Below are positions 1 to 8,138 of a DNA stretch of 64,000 nt, one piece after another. The DNA lies in assembly GCF_037890675.1 (NCBI RefSeq), contig NZ_CP149575.1:1-64000 (forward strand). Reading direction: 5' to 3'. Under the pieces are notes generated by a model, which saw only the letters and a program-made list of their open reading frames with translations, had not been told where the DNA came from and did not search any database. Both the position numbers and the translations under genes were made by a program. Source of the DNA: Methylovirgula sp. 4M-Z18. GTDB lineage: Bacteria; Pseudomonadota; Alphaproteobacteria; Rhizobiales; Beijerinckiaceae. Positions within the stretch are counted from its first letter, which is position 1, and each line of letters begins with the position of its first letter.

Positions 1-2287
1 GCGCCTCGACCGCCCAGGAAGCCAGTTCGGGCATGTGATGGACGCGGATCTCGGCTCCCATCGTCTCCTTGACGAAGGTGACAACGTCGGCTGCCGGAAT
101 CCACGGGCTCCCGAGCCGCGCCGTGATTTCGGAAGGGCCGAGATCGGCGGGCTGGACCACGACGAGCGCACGAACGTTGCGCTCATAAGCGGGATCAAGC
201 GTCGCGGTGACTTCCGCCGCCTTCAGCTTATCGCGCACCGGGCCAGAGAGATACGCGTCCGCCGTCTGCCACGCTCCATTGGCCGGGTCCTGGAAGATCG
301 CATCGCCGAGTTCCGCGATAACGCCGGAGACATCCTGATGGAGCAACTCGGCAATGTGCTCGAGATCGACCCGGCCGCGCTCGTCGAGCACGACGGCCAG
401 CGCATCGGCGGCCGAGGTGATGGTGGGCGCCGCCGGCGGCGCGATCACCCGTTCGGAAAAGATCGGTCCGGGCTTCGCTGTGTCGGTATCGAGATCGTAG
501 GTCTCGATTGACGCGACGAGCCAGCAATCCGGATCGTCGAGGAACGGCTGGAGGTTCGGCCGGCGATGCGTCTCACGGACTTCGCCGCTCTCCTCGTCCT
601 CCGTCAATGCCACCGTCGTGTGATTGACCGGGCCAAAGTCACGCACAAAACTCGACCAGGCAATCCGCAGGCGGACCTGTGCGTCCTTCCACGGTCGATC
701 CTGCTCCTGGCATTTGAGCACGTCGCGCACAGCATCCCGGATCGGGATCAGCTTCTTGATGATGCGGACGTGTTTTTCGGCGATTCCGTCGGCGCTCCGG
801 CCCTTGCGGACTTGCACCCGAACCGGCTCGCCATCGATGACCTGCATCAGGCCGCGCGTGGTATCGACGAAGAAGCTGCCCTCGCGCACATGCCGCCCGC
901 CAGGAAAATCGCTCTCGCCCTTGTCGTCAGCGTCCGCCAGATCGAGGTCGACCGCGCCGGGTTCGCCGTCATAGAGGGCTTCCGGAAGGAGACAAACCGC
1001 GGCATCCAGAACTGCACCGAGATCCATGCCGGCACGTGGCAAGCACGTATAGGTCTCGCCGAAGGGTCCCGATGTCAGAACGTGGGTGCCGAGCACGAAA
1101 TCCGGATGCTGTGCGAACCAGCGATTGACGTGAATGGCGCCCTCCTCCGCCGTCCCGGGCCGCACCTCGTCGAGGTCGAGCCAGGCGAGGCCGCCTTCCG
1201 GCTCGCCGGCCTTGCGCTTGCGGAAGAATAGGATGTCGACAACGACATCCGTGCCCGCGTCGGCCCGGAAACTGCCTTCGGGCAGACGAATGGCGACGAT
1301 GAGATCGGCCGACGTCGCGATGTGTTCGCGCGCCGTGGCGTCGGCCTTGTCCATTGTGCCCGAACTCGTCACGAAGACAGCGAGCGCCCCGGGCTTCAGG
1401 AGATCGATCGACCGCGCAATGAAGTAATCGTGCAGGCGCAAGCCGAGGCCACGATAGGCGCGGTCGGAGCGTACCGTGCGATCGGAGAACGGTGGATTGC
1501 CGATGGCAAGATCGAAACTCGCCGGCAGATCGGTGCGCGCGAAATCACCGCCAATGACCCGAGCCTGCGGCTGCAGGAGGCGCACAATGCGCGCCGTGAC
1601 GGGATCGAGCTCAATGCCGGTGATATGCGAATGTTCGCGCAGGGCCTCCGGCATCAGTGCAGGAAACAACCCCGTGCCGATGCCGGGCTCCAAGATGCGG
1701 CCGCCGCGCCAACCAAGACGCTGCAACCCCGTCCAGATTGCCCGGATGATATATTCCGGCGTGAAATGGGCGTACTGGGTGCAGCGCGCGAGGGAGGCAT
1801 AATCGGCCTCGCTGACGGCATCTTGCAGATCGGCGCCGAGCGCTTCCCAGCTCTTTCTGAACGCCGTTTCGCCGGGTCGTCGGAAGACGCCGTTGGCGAG
1901 GTCAGAGGCGCCAAACCCGGTGAAGCGGATCAGGTCCGCCTGCTCCTCGCGCGTAGCCGGCCGCTCGTCGGCCTCAATCTCGGCCGCGAGGCGGATCGCG
2001 GCGATATTGTCGCGGGCGCGTTCCTTCCAGCCCCGCGCGAGACCACGGTTATCGGCGAGAGTGAAATTCACCCCACGCGTGCGGCATGTCGCCGACGGCG
2101 GCCGCATGGTCGCCGTGATCGGCAATGCCGGAGCCGGTGTCGCGGGATCAGGATCGTCGTCATCGTCGGGCGCGAACCCCGCCGCACCGGTCGCACCGGT
2201 GGCAAACGCGGTCACGCCGAGGCCCAGGCCGGTCGAAATCGCGGTGTTGCCGAAGAGGTCGAAAGTGAAAGGATCGTTATGCGCCAT
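1..2287 (-). CDS. N6-adenine DNA methylase / helicase-like plasmid protein, N-terminal part
   Basis: The reading frame starts with ATG at 2287 and is still open at the window edge, giving 762 residues of a larger protein. An AGGAGA ribosome-binding site lies about 8 bases upstream. A SAM-binding motif (ILEPGIGTGLF, about residues 198-208) precedes the N6-adenine methylase signature NPPF (264-267). This fits the very long methylase plus strawberry-notch/SNF2-type helicase proteins carried by rhizobial plasmids, which methylate or remodel DNA. The helicase half would lie outside the window and is not seen. The N-terminus has a Gly/Ala-rich stretch and an acidic Asp run near residue 41. It is the last gene in a minus-strand series with the 185-aa, DUF1419 and DUF3991 genes. 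The methylase domain is well supported; the biological role, conjugation-related or restriction-like, is unknown. Confidence 0.8.
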   Translation of the reverse strand, partial: MAHNDPFTFDLFGNTAISTGLGLGVTAFATGATGAAGFAPDDDDDPDPATPAPALPITATMRPPSATCRTRGVNFTLADNRGLARGWKERARDNIAAIRLAAEIEADERPATREEQADLIRFTGFGASDLANGVFRRPGETAFRKSWEALGADLQDAVSEADYASLARCTQYAHFTPEYIIRAIWTGLQRLGWRGGRILEPGIGTGLFPALMPEALREHSHITGIELDPVTARIVRLLQPQARVIGGDFARTDLPASFDLAIGNPPFSDRTVRSDRAYRGLGLRLHDYFIARSIDLLKPGALAVFVTSSGTMDKADATAREHIATSADLIVAIRLPEGSFRADAGTDVVVDILFFRKRKAGEPEGGLAWLDLDEVRPGTAEEGAIHVNRWFAQHPDFVLGTHVLTSGPFGETYTCLPRAGMDLGAVLDAAVCLLPEALYDGEPGAVDLDLADADDKGESDFPGGRHVREGSFFVDTTRGLMQVIDGEPVRVQVRKGRSADGIAEKHVRIIKKLIPIRDAVRDVLKCQEQDRPWKDAQVRLRIAWSSFVRDFGPVNHTTVALTEDEESGEVRETHRRPNLQPFLDDPDCWLVASIETYDLDTDTAKPGPIFSERVIAPPAAPTITSAADALAVVLDERGRVDLEHIAELLHQDVSGVIAELGDAIFQDPANGAWQTADAYLSGPVRDKLKAAEVTATLDPAYERNVRALVVVQPADLGPSEITARLGSPWIPAADVVTFVKETMGAEIRVHHMPELASWAVEA

Positions 2288-2438
2288 GGAAAATATCTCC
2301 TGTGTTGAGGGCGCGTACCATCGCCCCGCTGGTGGGCAGGGGATGGCCGTCGCATTGAGGTGGGTGGACGCCGGTCAACCTGCCGGCTTGAGAAAACACG
2401 AAGCCCGGCGCGTGGCCGGGCTTCAAAACGCCTCGCGC

Positions 2439-2996
2439 TTATGGGGCGTCCGTGGCGGAAGACATCTCGCGAGCGTCCCGCGCCTTGGCGGCCTCGTTGG
2501 CGAATTCCTCAAGAATGTCCGTCGTGGAGCGGGAGCGAATGGCGTCGGCGGTGATGAGCATCACGCTGCCGCCAAAACCGTCCGGCCGCATCTTCGTGCA
2601 GGTGAACGCGGTCGTGACGACGATCTCGTCGAGCGTTGTCGAGCGGTGCACGATGTCTTGAAACATCCGATCCCACCCGACATCGATGTCGGTAAGATCG
2701 ACGTCGATGTCGTCGGGCGGATCATCGCCTGCCTCGGCGTCATAGCGTGCCAGCAGCCCGGCGACATGCCTGCCAATGGTGCTTTCGCCTTGTTGGTGCG
2801 ACGCCGTGAAGGCCGCACGCAGTTCGCCGACGGGTAAGGTAACGATATCTGCTGGCCCGCACCATGAATGATAGTAAATCCCGGCGTCGTCGCCCTCCGT
2901 GTCGAAGACGAGGTCAAGGATCAGACGCTCCAGCGGCGTCATGTCCGCGACTGGGATGTTCGGCTCAACAACGGTCGGAGAATGATAGTCTGCCAT
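2439..2996 (-). CDS. Hypothetical plasmid protein, 185 aa
   Basis: I do not recognise a characterised family. The protein is acidic, with runs of Asp around residue 95 (DDPPDDIDVDLTDID), no membrane segment and no signal peptide. The ATG at 2996 follows an AGGGAGGG ribosome-binding site. The gene begins only 11 bases after the DUF1419 gene stops, so the two are probably co-transcribed, and the methylase gene follows after a gap of about 150 bases. Codon use matches its neighbours. Genes of this kind recur next to DUF1419 and DUF3991 proteins on rhizobial plasmids, so I infer a plasmid maintenance or transfer accessory role, without direct evidence. Confidence 0.7.
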   Translation of the reverse strand: MADYHSPTVVEPNIPVADMTPLERLILDLVFDTEGDDAGIYYHSWCGPADIVTLPVGELRAAFTASHQQGESTIGRHVAGLLARYDAEAGDDPPDDIDVDLTDIDVGWDRMFQDIVHRSTTLDEIVVTTAFTCTKMRPDGFGGSVMLITADAIRSRSTTDILEEFANEAAKARDAREMSSATDAP

Positions 2997-3007
2997 GACA
3001 CCCTCCC

Positions 3008-3610
3008 TCAGGCTGCAATCGCGTCAGGGAGGTAACGCAGATGCACCGGCAGCTTCGCCGCGATCTCCGCATCGGTGAGATTTTCGAGCAGCTTGACCCC
3101 GGTGCCTTCGCGGCCATCATAGAACGGCACCGTGCGCTTGCCACGATGGCGTTCTGGCCAGCGCTCGCCGGCATAGCCACGATATTCGTCATGAGTGCTG
3201 GACCAGATATGCTCGATCCGCTCTTCGCGCGTCATCGCACGGACCGGCCGCGATTCTCGGCAAAGAATCGCGTCGCGCATGCGCTCCGGCGAGCCCTTGT
3301 CAGAAAGATCGCAATACCCATGGAAATAGCGGCGGCCGCCGTCGATCTCGATCGTGAAGAAGACGCTGGTGACCGAGCCGGTCAGGAACTCGCGCAAGGC
3401 GAACATCCCGCCGCGCATGAACAGCGGCGGCAGGATCTCGAGCATATAATCATACTCGGCCTCGGCAATCTCGAACCACTCGCCGGCAAAGAGATGACCG
3501 TCGCCACCTCCAGAGCGGTTGGGACGCTGGGCATGACGGTTGAACAATCGGTACATTTGCCGGCGGTCGGCGATGCCTTGAAAGACTTTGCGGATCAACG
3601 AAAAGGTCAT
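3008..3610 (-). CDS. DUF1419 domain protein
   Basis: This 200-aa soluble protein matches my memory of DUF1419, a family of unknown function from rhizobial plasmids. The N-terminus (MTFSLIRKVFQGIADRRQMY) and the segment FAGEWFEIAEAEYDYMLEIL at about residues 42-61 are typical. No catalytic motif is visible. It is followed 11 bases later by the 185-aa gene and preceded, about 180 bases away, by the DUF3991/Toprim gene in the same orientation. That gap carries a perfect inverted repeat. The role is unknown; the assignment rests on resemblance rather than a search. Confidence 0.75.
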   Translation of the reverse strand: MTFSLIRKVFQGIADRRQMYRLFNRHAQRPNRSGGGDGHLFAGEWFEIAEAEYDYMLEILPPLFMRGGMFALREFLTGSVTSVFFTIEIDGGRRYFHGYCDLSDKGSPERMRDAILCRESRPVRAMTREERIEHIWSSTHDEYRGYAGERWPERHRGKRTVPFYDGREGTGVKLLENLTDAEIAAKLPVHLRYLPDAIAA

Positions 3611-3716
3611 TGGCGGGCTCCTTGTCGCGCTCGTCAGGCTGGAGCGCAGCGGATCCGCTCGATCTCACCATCTTCTTCAGCCCTTCATGACCCCTTCTGC
3701 GCAGCCGCCTCGCCGT

Positions 3717-3772
3717 CCGGCCGCGTCAAGGGCCGGCGCAGCCGGGCGCAGCTTGACCCTTGACGCGGCCGG
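3717..3772. repeat. Perfect 16-bp inverted repeat between two plasmid genes
   Basis: CCGGCCGCGTCAAGGG at 3717-3732 is the exact reverse complement of 3757-3772, with a 24-base loop. No T-run follows on either strand, so it is not a standard intrinsic terminator. It lies between the DUF3991/Toprim gene and the DUF1419 gene. It could be a rho-assisted stop, an mRNA stability hairpin or a protein-binding site. Confidence 0.6.
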
Positions 3773-3791
3773 CGGGCATGCGGCAGCGGGG

Positions 3792-4721
3792 TTACCCTGC
3801 CTTCTTTTCCTCTCCCTCCCAATGCCCCTTAGCTCTCGCCTTCAGCTCGGCGTTCCAGTCCTGCGCACTCGGCCGAAGGCGCTCAAACATGCAACGAACC
3901 TCACGCGCCAGTACCATCAGGCGATCCGCGTAGATGTCGCCCTGCGCATTGTTGTCGGTCGCCGCGACCAAGAGGGCACCATGGCGAGCCGCAAGATCAC
4001 GGATGGCGGCGCGGGTTGCCGGAGACCAGCCTCCGCCCGTGCTGAGATACAGGCTGTCTTGCCGAATGCGTTCGAGTGCTGCGAGGCTCATGGCGTCGAT
4101 CGCCGCTTCGGTCACGCAGACGCGCCACGCATCTGCGACGCCGAAGCGGAACAGAACCTTCGCGCCGCCTGTCGCAAACCCCCGCCATTCGGAACCACGT
4201 TCCTCCCACCCAATGATGGTGCCGCCATCGTCTCGATGCGCCGCCCACATACTGCCATGCGGGCCTTCGCGCAGGACATTGCACCCGATGGCTGCGCGGA
4301 TAATGGATTCGGGAAGCGATCGCTCATCGCGCAGATAGCGCCACGTCATCGACTCCGGCCACGGCTTCCGGCGTCTTCCCCATCGGTCAACAACCGAGGA
4401 CAGGGAGTCGATCCGGCGTGGTGCGCGCATCCACACCGGCTCTTTCCGGACAAATCCCACAAGCGACGCGATGCGCTCGAGAGCTGCCACGAAACTTAGG
4501 CCCTCGAGATGCGCGAGGAGACTGAACACGTCGCCCTTGGCGTCGGACAAGGGATTGAACCATCCCCTTCCCGCATGGATCACAATGACGATTTCGCCGC
4601 CGCGCCGGTATTTGACCGCGCGCCGGGTGCTTTCCTTGCGGTCGATCGTAAATCCGGCCCGCTCCAGCACGGCCGCGCACGGCACCCGGTCTCGCAACTC
4701 TTCCAGCTCATGTTTCTCCAT
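3792..4721 (-). CDS. DUF3991 / Toprim domain protein (primase-like)
   Basis: The 309-aa protein has the layout of plasmid DUF3991-Toprim proteins. An N-terminal region with a zinc-finger-like fold (LRDRVPCAAVLERAGF, then YRRGGEIVIVIHAGRGWFNPLSDAKGDVFSL) is followed by DUF3991 (about residues 130-200). A degenerate Toprim domain comes next, with VCVTEAAIDAMSL at about 210 and LLVAATDNNAQGDIYADRL at about 265. Such proteins resemble DNA primases and are thought to act in plasmid replication or transfer. The basic, Lys-rich C-terminus is usual. It heads the minus-strand series leading to the methylase. Its exact reaction is unproven in the family. Confidence 0.8.
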   Translation of the reverse strand: MEKHELEELRDRVPCAAVLERAGFTIDRKESTRRAVKYRRGGEIVIVIHAGRGWFNPLSDAKGDVFSLLAHLEGLSFVAALERIASLVGFVRKEPVWMRAPRRIDSLSSVVDRWGRRRKPWPESMTWRYLRDERSLPESIIRAAIGCNVLREGPHGSMWAAHRDDGGTIIGWEERGSEWRGFATGGAKVLFRFGVADAWRVCVTEAAIDAMSLAALERIRQDSLYLSTGGGWSPATRAAIRDLAARHGALLVAATDNNAQGDIYADRLMVLAREVRCMFERLRPSAQDWNAELKARAKGHWEGEEKKAG

Positions 4722-4898
4722 TTGCTTGTTCGCACGCCTTCGCGTCCGCCTTTCCTTTTGGTTTTCTCATTCCCGCACTTCCCGGGACCGTTTCCGGAGG
4801 CCGCGAAGAGCAAAGGGGGCAAGGGCGCGGCGAGCCGCGGCGCAGCTTCCCTTGCCGCCGCAGCTCGCAAGCGGCACCCCGGAAAATGAACGGCCGGC

Positions 4899-5087
4899 TC
4901 ATTGAGCCGGCCCGTGCTCGAACGGATCGAATTCGAGGACGGAGTCCACTTCATCGTCCTCGAGTTCGGAACTCGGCAGGGCGCCGAACGCGCCACCAGA
5001 CCGAAACAGGGTGACCGGAACCATGAGGGTCTGGGCGAGTTGATAGGCGTGGCTTTGCGCCAAGAGGAAATCGTCGGACATGTTCAA
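4899..5087 (-). CDS. Small conserved plasmid protein, 62 aa
   Basis: A short acidic protein with sequence MNMSDDFLLAQSHAYQLAQT at its start and an Asp/Glu-rich C-terminal half. A second ATG, two codons in, is equally good. I do not recognise a function. I accept it because it sits upstream of the DUF3991 gene in the same orientation, has an amino-acid composition like a folded protein, and resembles small proteins I have seen next to DUF3991 genes in rhizobia. The 177-base gap downstream holds no gene. Confidence 0.55.
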   Translation of the reverse strand: MNMSDDFLLAQSHAYQLAQTLMVPVTLFRSGGAFGALPSSELEDDEVDSVLEFDPFEHGPAQ

Positions 5088-5590
5088 GGCTCCATCTTCG
5101 CAAGCGGGCCATCCCCGCTCGATGGCTGCGGCAGTGTCCGGCCGTGGTCGCGATCACCGCGACGGCGAAGCCGTGCGGCGGCAGCTTGCGCACCGACCCC
5201 TTCAGGGGTTGATCGTGGAAGACCGGGGCTGGACCAGGAAGCCATCACCAGAGAGCGGAAATGGTCTGCGTGCGACGATGCGTTGAGATCGATGACCGAC
5301 ATCTTCGATCGCGAGAGTCACGTTTCATATCTCGCGTACGTCGGGTTTTGCCAACCCGCTTCGCAGTCCCAATCTCGATTCCGCTCCGCGACATGAATCG
5401 TTGGGAGATTCGCCGAGCACTTGGCTACTCCGAGAATTGATTTGTGGCTGGCAGGAGGCGTTCGCGATAAATACGACGCGAAGCAACGGAGATCGCTCAC
5501 TCGCGATCTGATCAGACACGGTACATTGCACCAATCAGTTCGCCGATTATATTTCGTTAAACGGTTTCTATCGTCGTTGAGGCAACTCTG
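5088..5590. other. Intergenic stretch, no gene seen
   Basis: About 500 bases between the minus-strand plasmid series and a plus-strand hypothetical gene. Only short, compositionally poor frames occur. The right half is AT-richer than its surroundings and probably holds the promoter of the gene starting at 5591. Confidence 0.4.
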
Positions 5591-5938
5591 ATGCAGGAAT
5601 TTCTCGAGGCCCTGGCGGAAATCAAAGCCGAATTTTCGGCGGAGCCGCCGATGACGGACGACGAGCTGGTCGAGTTCGCGACGGAGTTTCGTGATGACCT
5701 GCTTGGCGGACAGGAGAGCAAGCTGATGTGTGCTGCCGTTTGCTGGCCGCTTGCGTCATACTTGAGATTTTGCGGCGTGGAGTGCAAATGCGTCGAGAGC
5801 GATCTGGGCTCAGTGAACCATGTCTGGATCAAGTTGGCTGACGGCCGCGCGCTCGATCCCAACGCCGATCAATTCAACTCGGAAGCGAAGAGGTGGCCAG
5901 CCGTCTACCTTGGACGTCGCGTCGAGCTTCATATCTAA
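5591..5938 (+). CDS. Hypothetical protein, 115 aa
   Basis: The frame encodes a compact acidic protein with an N-terminal helix and the segment SKLMCAAVCWPLASYLRF (about residues 42-60), then SVNHVWIKLADGRALDPNADQF (78-99). The Cys, then His, then Asp order (C46, H81, D92) recalls the transglutaminase/peptidase C39-type fold, where Cys-His-Asp form the catalytic triad. That is only a suggestion. It stands alone on the plus strand, with a separate small gene 40 bases downstream. Confidence 0.6.
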   Translation: MQEFLEALAEIKAEFSAEPPMTDDELVEFATEFRDDLLGGQESKLMCAAVCWPLASYLRFCGVECKCVESDLGSVNHVWIKLADGRALDPNADQFNSEAKRWPAVYLGRRVELHI

Positions 5939-5977
5939 CAACGGGTCGATTTTACACGGGTGCGGGAGAGGTGTTGG

Positions 5978-6208
5978 ATGCGGATAACACCTGGAGGGAT
6001 AACGATTCAGCAACTGATCGATGAGCGATACACGCACCTCCAGATTCTCTGCTGTGCGGCGAAGCTCGTTCCGCTTGACCAGATCCCAACGCGCGTGCGT
6101 GGTAAAAGTCTAGAAGACGTCGCCCATCAATTCGTCTGCGCGACCTGCGGAAAGCGGGCGACGCTCGCCCGTATCGCACCTTGGCGGCATGGTATGCCGC
6201 GCCTTTGA
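5978..6208 (+). CDS. Small zinc-binding-type hypothetical protein, 76 aa
   Basis: I chose the ATG at 5978 over an upstream in-frame codon because the product then begins MRITPGGITIQQLIDER, which resembles small orphan proteins of rhizobia. Two cysteine pairs, CC in the first half and CATC in FVCATCGKRATL, could bind one zinc ion. Function unknown. It follows the 115-aa gene in the same orientation. Confidence 0.55.
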   Translation: MRITPGGITIQQLIDERYTHLQILCCAAKLVPLDQIPTRVRGKSLEDVAHQFVCATCGKRATLARIAPWRHGMPRL

Positions 6209-6316
6209 CCAAATCTTTTGACGGGTGTATCGACTATCAACCTCTCGCGGCCAATCGCTCGAGTTGACTTGATTGGCCATGAAGTCATTTGAGAATGGTG
6301 TTAAGGGAGTCGCTGG

Positions 6317-6571
6317 GTGCTGACCGAAACGGATCGCGGTATCCTGAAATGCCTTGATGAATTCACGCGCTTTGCGACGAAGGATGTCGCGGAACGCGTG
6401 GTGATCACGCGCGCGGACAAACGTGCCAATTCGGCTTTAGTACGGCAACGTTTGATCGGATTGCAGCTCGACGGCCTGGTGCAGTCTTTCGCGGATCGGA
6501 AACCCATGAGCTGGATCCGAACAGCCAGAGGCACCGCCGCATTGGCGATCGGTGGTCAGGAGCAGATCTGA
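6317..6571 (+). CDS. Small winged-helix-like hypothetical protein, 84 aa
   Basis: The start is GTG at 6317. The product (LTETDRGILKCLDEFTRFAT, then an Arg/Lys-rich middle and LIGLQLDGLVQSF) has the helix and wing pattern of a small winged-helix DNA-binding protein: a C-terminal recognition helix region followed by a Trp-containing strand. No named family comes to mind. It lies 14 bases before the next gene and is probably co-transcribed with it. Confidence 0.5.
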   Translation: MLTETDRGILKCLDEFTRFATKDVAERVVITRADKRANSALVRQRLIGLQLDGLVQSFADRKPMSWIRTARGTAALAIGGQEQI

Positions 6572-6585
6572 CAAAGGAAGATCCG

Positions 6586-6858
6586 ATGGTCGAAACGGGT
6601 TCGCAATACGACCTGCGAGACGCGATGACGCTCAACGGCAAGAATGCCGCGATGCTCAGCAGCGCTGAGGTCGAAATGCTTGAACACTTCGTCATGCAGG
6701 GACGAAAGTGGGGCGTCTTGATTGCCGTGGTGCATGAGCAGACGAATGCAATCGTTGAACGATTGCAGAGCAGTTCGGACGTGACAAAATATGTGAGGCC
6801 ACATATTCGGGGGAATTATTTGCTCTCGGTCGAACTCCACCTCGGATCAAGAACCTGA
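6586..6858 (+). CDS. Hypothetical protein, 90 aa
   Basis: A small soluble protein beginning 14 bases after the winged-helix-like gene. It is mostly helical by composition (SAEVEMLEHFVMQGRKWGVL). No motif is recognised. The two genes form a plausible bicistron. No homology can be claimed by eye. Confidence 0.45.
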   Translation: MVETGSQYDLRDAMTLNGKNAAMLSSAEVEMLEHFVMQGRKWGVLIAVVHEQTNAIVERLQSSSDVTKYVRPHIRGNYLLSVELHLGSRT

Positions 6859-6888
6859 AACATTCGCGGCCTCGGCTCACGTGGCCGA

Positions 6889-7107
6889 TCATTGACCTGC
6901 TTGTGGATTCAATTCTTTATTGTTTGGGACCACTTGAAGGCAACGGTAGGCAAGCATTCGGATCGAGTGCGCGATCTCATTCGACGACCATCCGGCAGCG
7001 AGCGCGGCCTCGAAGATCGCGCGGACCGCGCCGTCGAGTGCGTTGTCGCAGTCCGCGATGCGATCGGCATAATTTTCGGGGCGTTTTGGGCTCGGAATGA
7101 TCGTCAT
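6889..7107 (-). CDS. Small hypothetical protein, 72 aa
   Basis: Starting from the ATG at 7107, the product reads MTIIPSPKRPENYADRIADC and then a helical segment with AALAAGWSSNEIAHSIRMLA. The second half looks like a single helix-turn-helix-like hairpin with conserved GWS and a basic end. Similar short proteins are common in Bradyrhizobiaceae, but I cannot name the family. It is convergent with the 90-aa gene. Confidence 0.5.
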   Translation of the reverse strand: MTIIPSPKRPENYADRIADCDNALDGAVRAIFEAALAAGWSSNEIAHSIRMLAYRCLQVVPNNKELNPQAGQ

Positions 7108-7382
7108 AGTTTGACGTAACTGTGTGCCCATCGCGGGGTCAAATCAGCCTTTTGGCGCATCGATCGCACCCTGTGCCGCTTCGGCACAACGCGCTTCGCG
7201 CCGTATGAAACATTCTGCATCTTGGGGCCGTCGCGAGCATTGCGAGTGCGCTGCACAGAAGCGACCGGACGACGCGCGTCTGGCGTGCGCGACGCCGGCG
7301 GAGAATGCGCCTGGCTGTCCCCTCCCCTTCGCGTGCTTGTTGGGTCGCACGTCAGTTCAGGCGCGGCCGGTTATCTTGACAA

Positions 7383-7419
7383 AGAAAAAGCGCCCGCCGG
7401 GGGAGGACCGGCAGGCGCT
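7383..7419 (-). terminator. Intrinsic terminator of the DUF1127 gene
   Basis: Read on the minus strand, AGCGCC-TGCCGG pairs with CCGGC-GGGCGCT around a short loop, followed directly by TTTTTC. The stem is GC-rich with a small mismatch. It lies about 55 bases beyond the DUF1127 stop codon. Confidence 0.75.
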
Positions 7420-7472
7420 TACGTCATGGGGTGGCAGGGAGGGAGGGGAGGCGCCAGCCCCATGTAAACGCG

Positions 7473-7640
7473 TTAACCGCGGAAAGAGGCGCGCGCCGCC
7501 TTGCGCGACACGAATTCGATGCTGCCGCGCGAGACGCCGACATCGGCAAGTTCGCGGTCGGTCAGCTTCGAGAGTTCGCGCACCGAGGCGCGATAGCGGC
7601 GCCATTCGTTGATCTTGGAGGCGAGGGAATTGGTGGTCAT
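7473..7640 (-). CDS. DUF1127 small protein, 55 aa
   Basis: The frame from ATG at 7640 to the stop at 7473 encodes 55 residues. It contains the DUF1127 core: WRRYRASVRELSKLTDREL, then ADVGVSRGSI. DUF1127 proteins are short, Arg-rich regulators of alphaproteobacteria; studied members affect RNA turnover, phosphate response and stationary-phase metabolism. A ribosome-binding site (AAAGG) precedes the ATG, and a clear intrinsic terminator follows. Its monocistronic layout is usual for the family. The upstream 200 bases are AT-rich and should hold the promoter. Confidence 0.85.
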   Translation of the reverse strand: MTTNSLASKINEWRRYRASVRELSKLTDRELADVGVSRGSIEFVSRKAARASFRG

Positions 7641-8138
7641 GGTCTTACCTTTCTGGCTGTTTCAGCTTCGGTGAACGTCCGGAGCCAGTGAATTCTTTCT
7701 ATAAAAAAGATATACATTTCCGCACTGCAACATACCAGTGCTAAGACGCCTCCAGAGATATGCAATATGTGCATACCTTGACGTTTACACCGCGGCGCTT
7801 TCGATGTGATTTTGGGCAAACTGCGTGATCACGGTGCGATTTCGCGAGTGTTCGACCAATGTCCGTCGATCCTTCGTCAAGAAATCGTGTCGAATGCATA
7901 GCTTGCGGCGCAATATCTGTTCCCTCCCCGACCTATCAGACAGGTCGAAATGATTTCAAAAGCTTCCGCTGTCACATTGGTTTGCGGCGCACAACGGACC
8001 GGTTTAACAGAGGTTGGCCGCTTTATGCTGCAATTGGGGACCACGGTACGCGTGGTGTGTGATGTCCAAACCAGCCGCCGTCCCGCCTATGGGAACTCCG
8101 GCCGATTATCAGCTCCCGGTATCGATCGTCGTCCCCGC
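7641..8138. other. Intergenic stretch, no gene seen
   Basis: About 500 bases between the DUF1127 start and the end of dnaE2. The first 150 bases are AT-rich, with TATAAAAAAGATATA-like sequence, and probably contain the DUF1127 promoter. The remainder shows no convincing frame or repeat. Confidence 0.4.

Noticed and set aside
1322-2308. A 328-codon plus-strand frame over the methylase gene
   Set aside because: Antisense to the SAM-binding and NPPF motifs of the minus-strand gene; Arg-rich composition and no recognisable domain.
3717-3772. Long hairpin considered as an intrinsic terminator
   Set aside because: No T-run follows the stem on either strand and the 24-base loop is too large.
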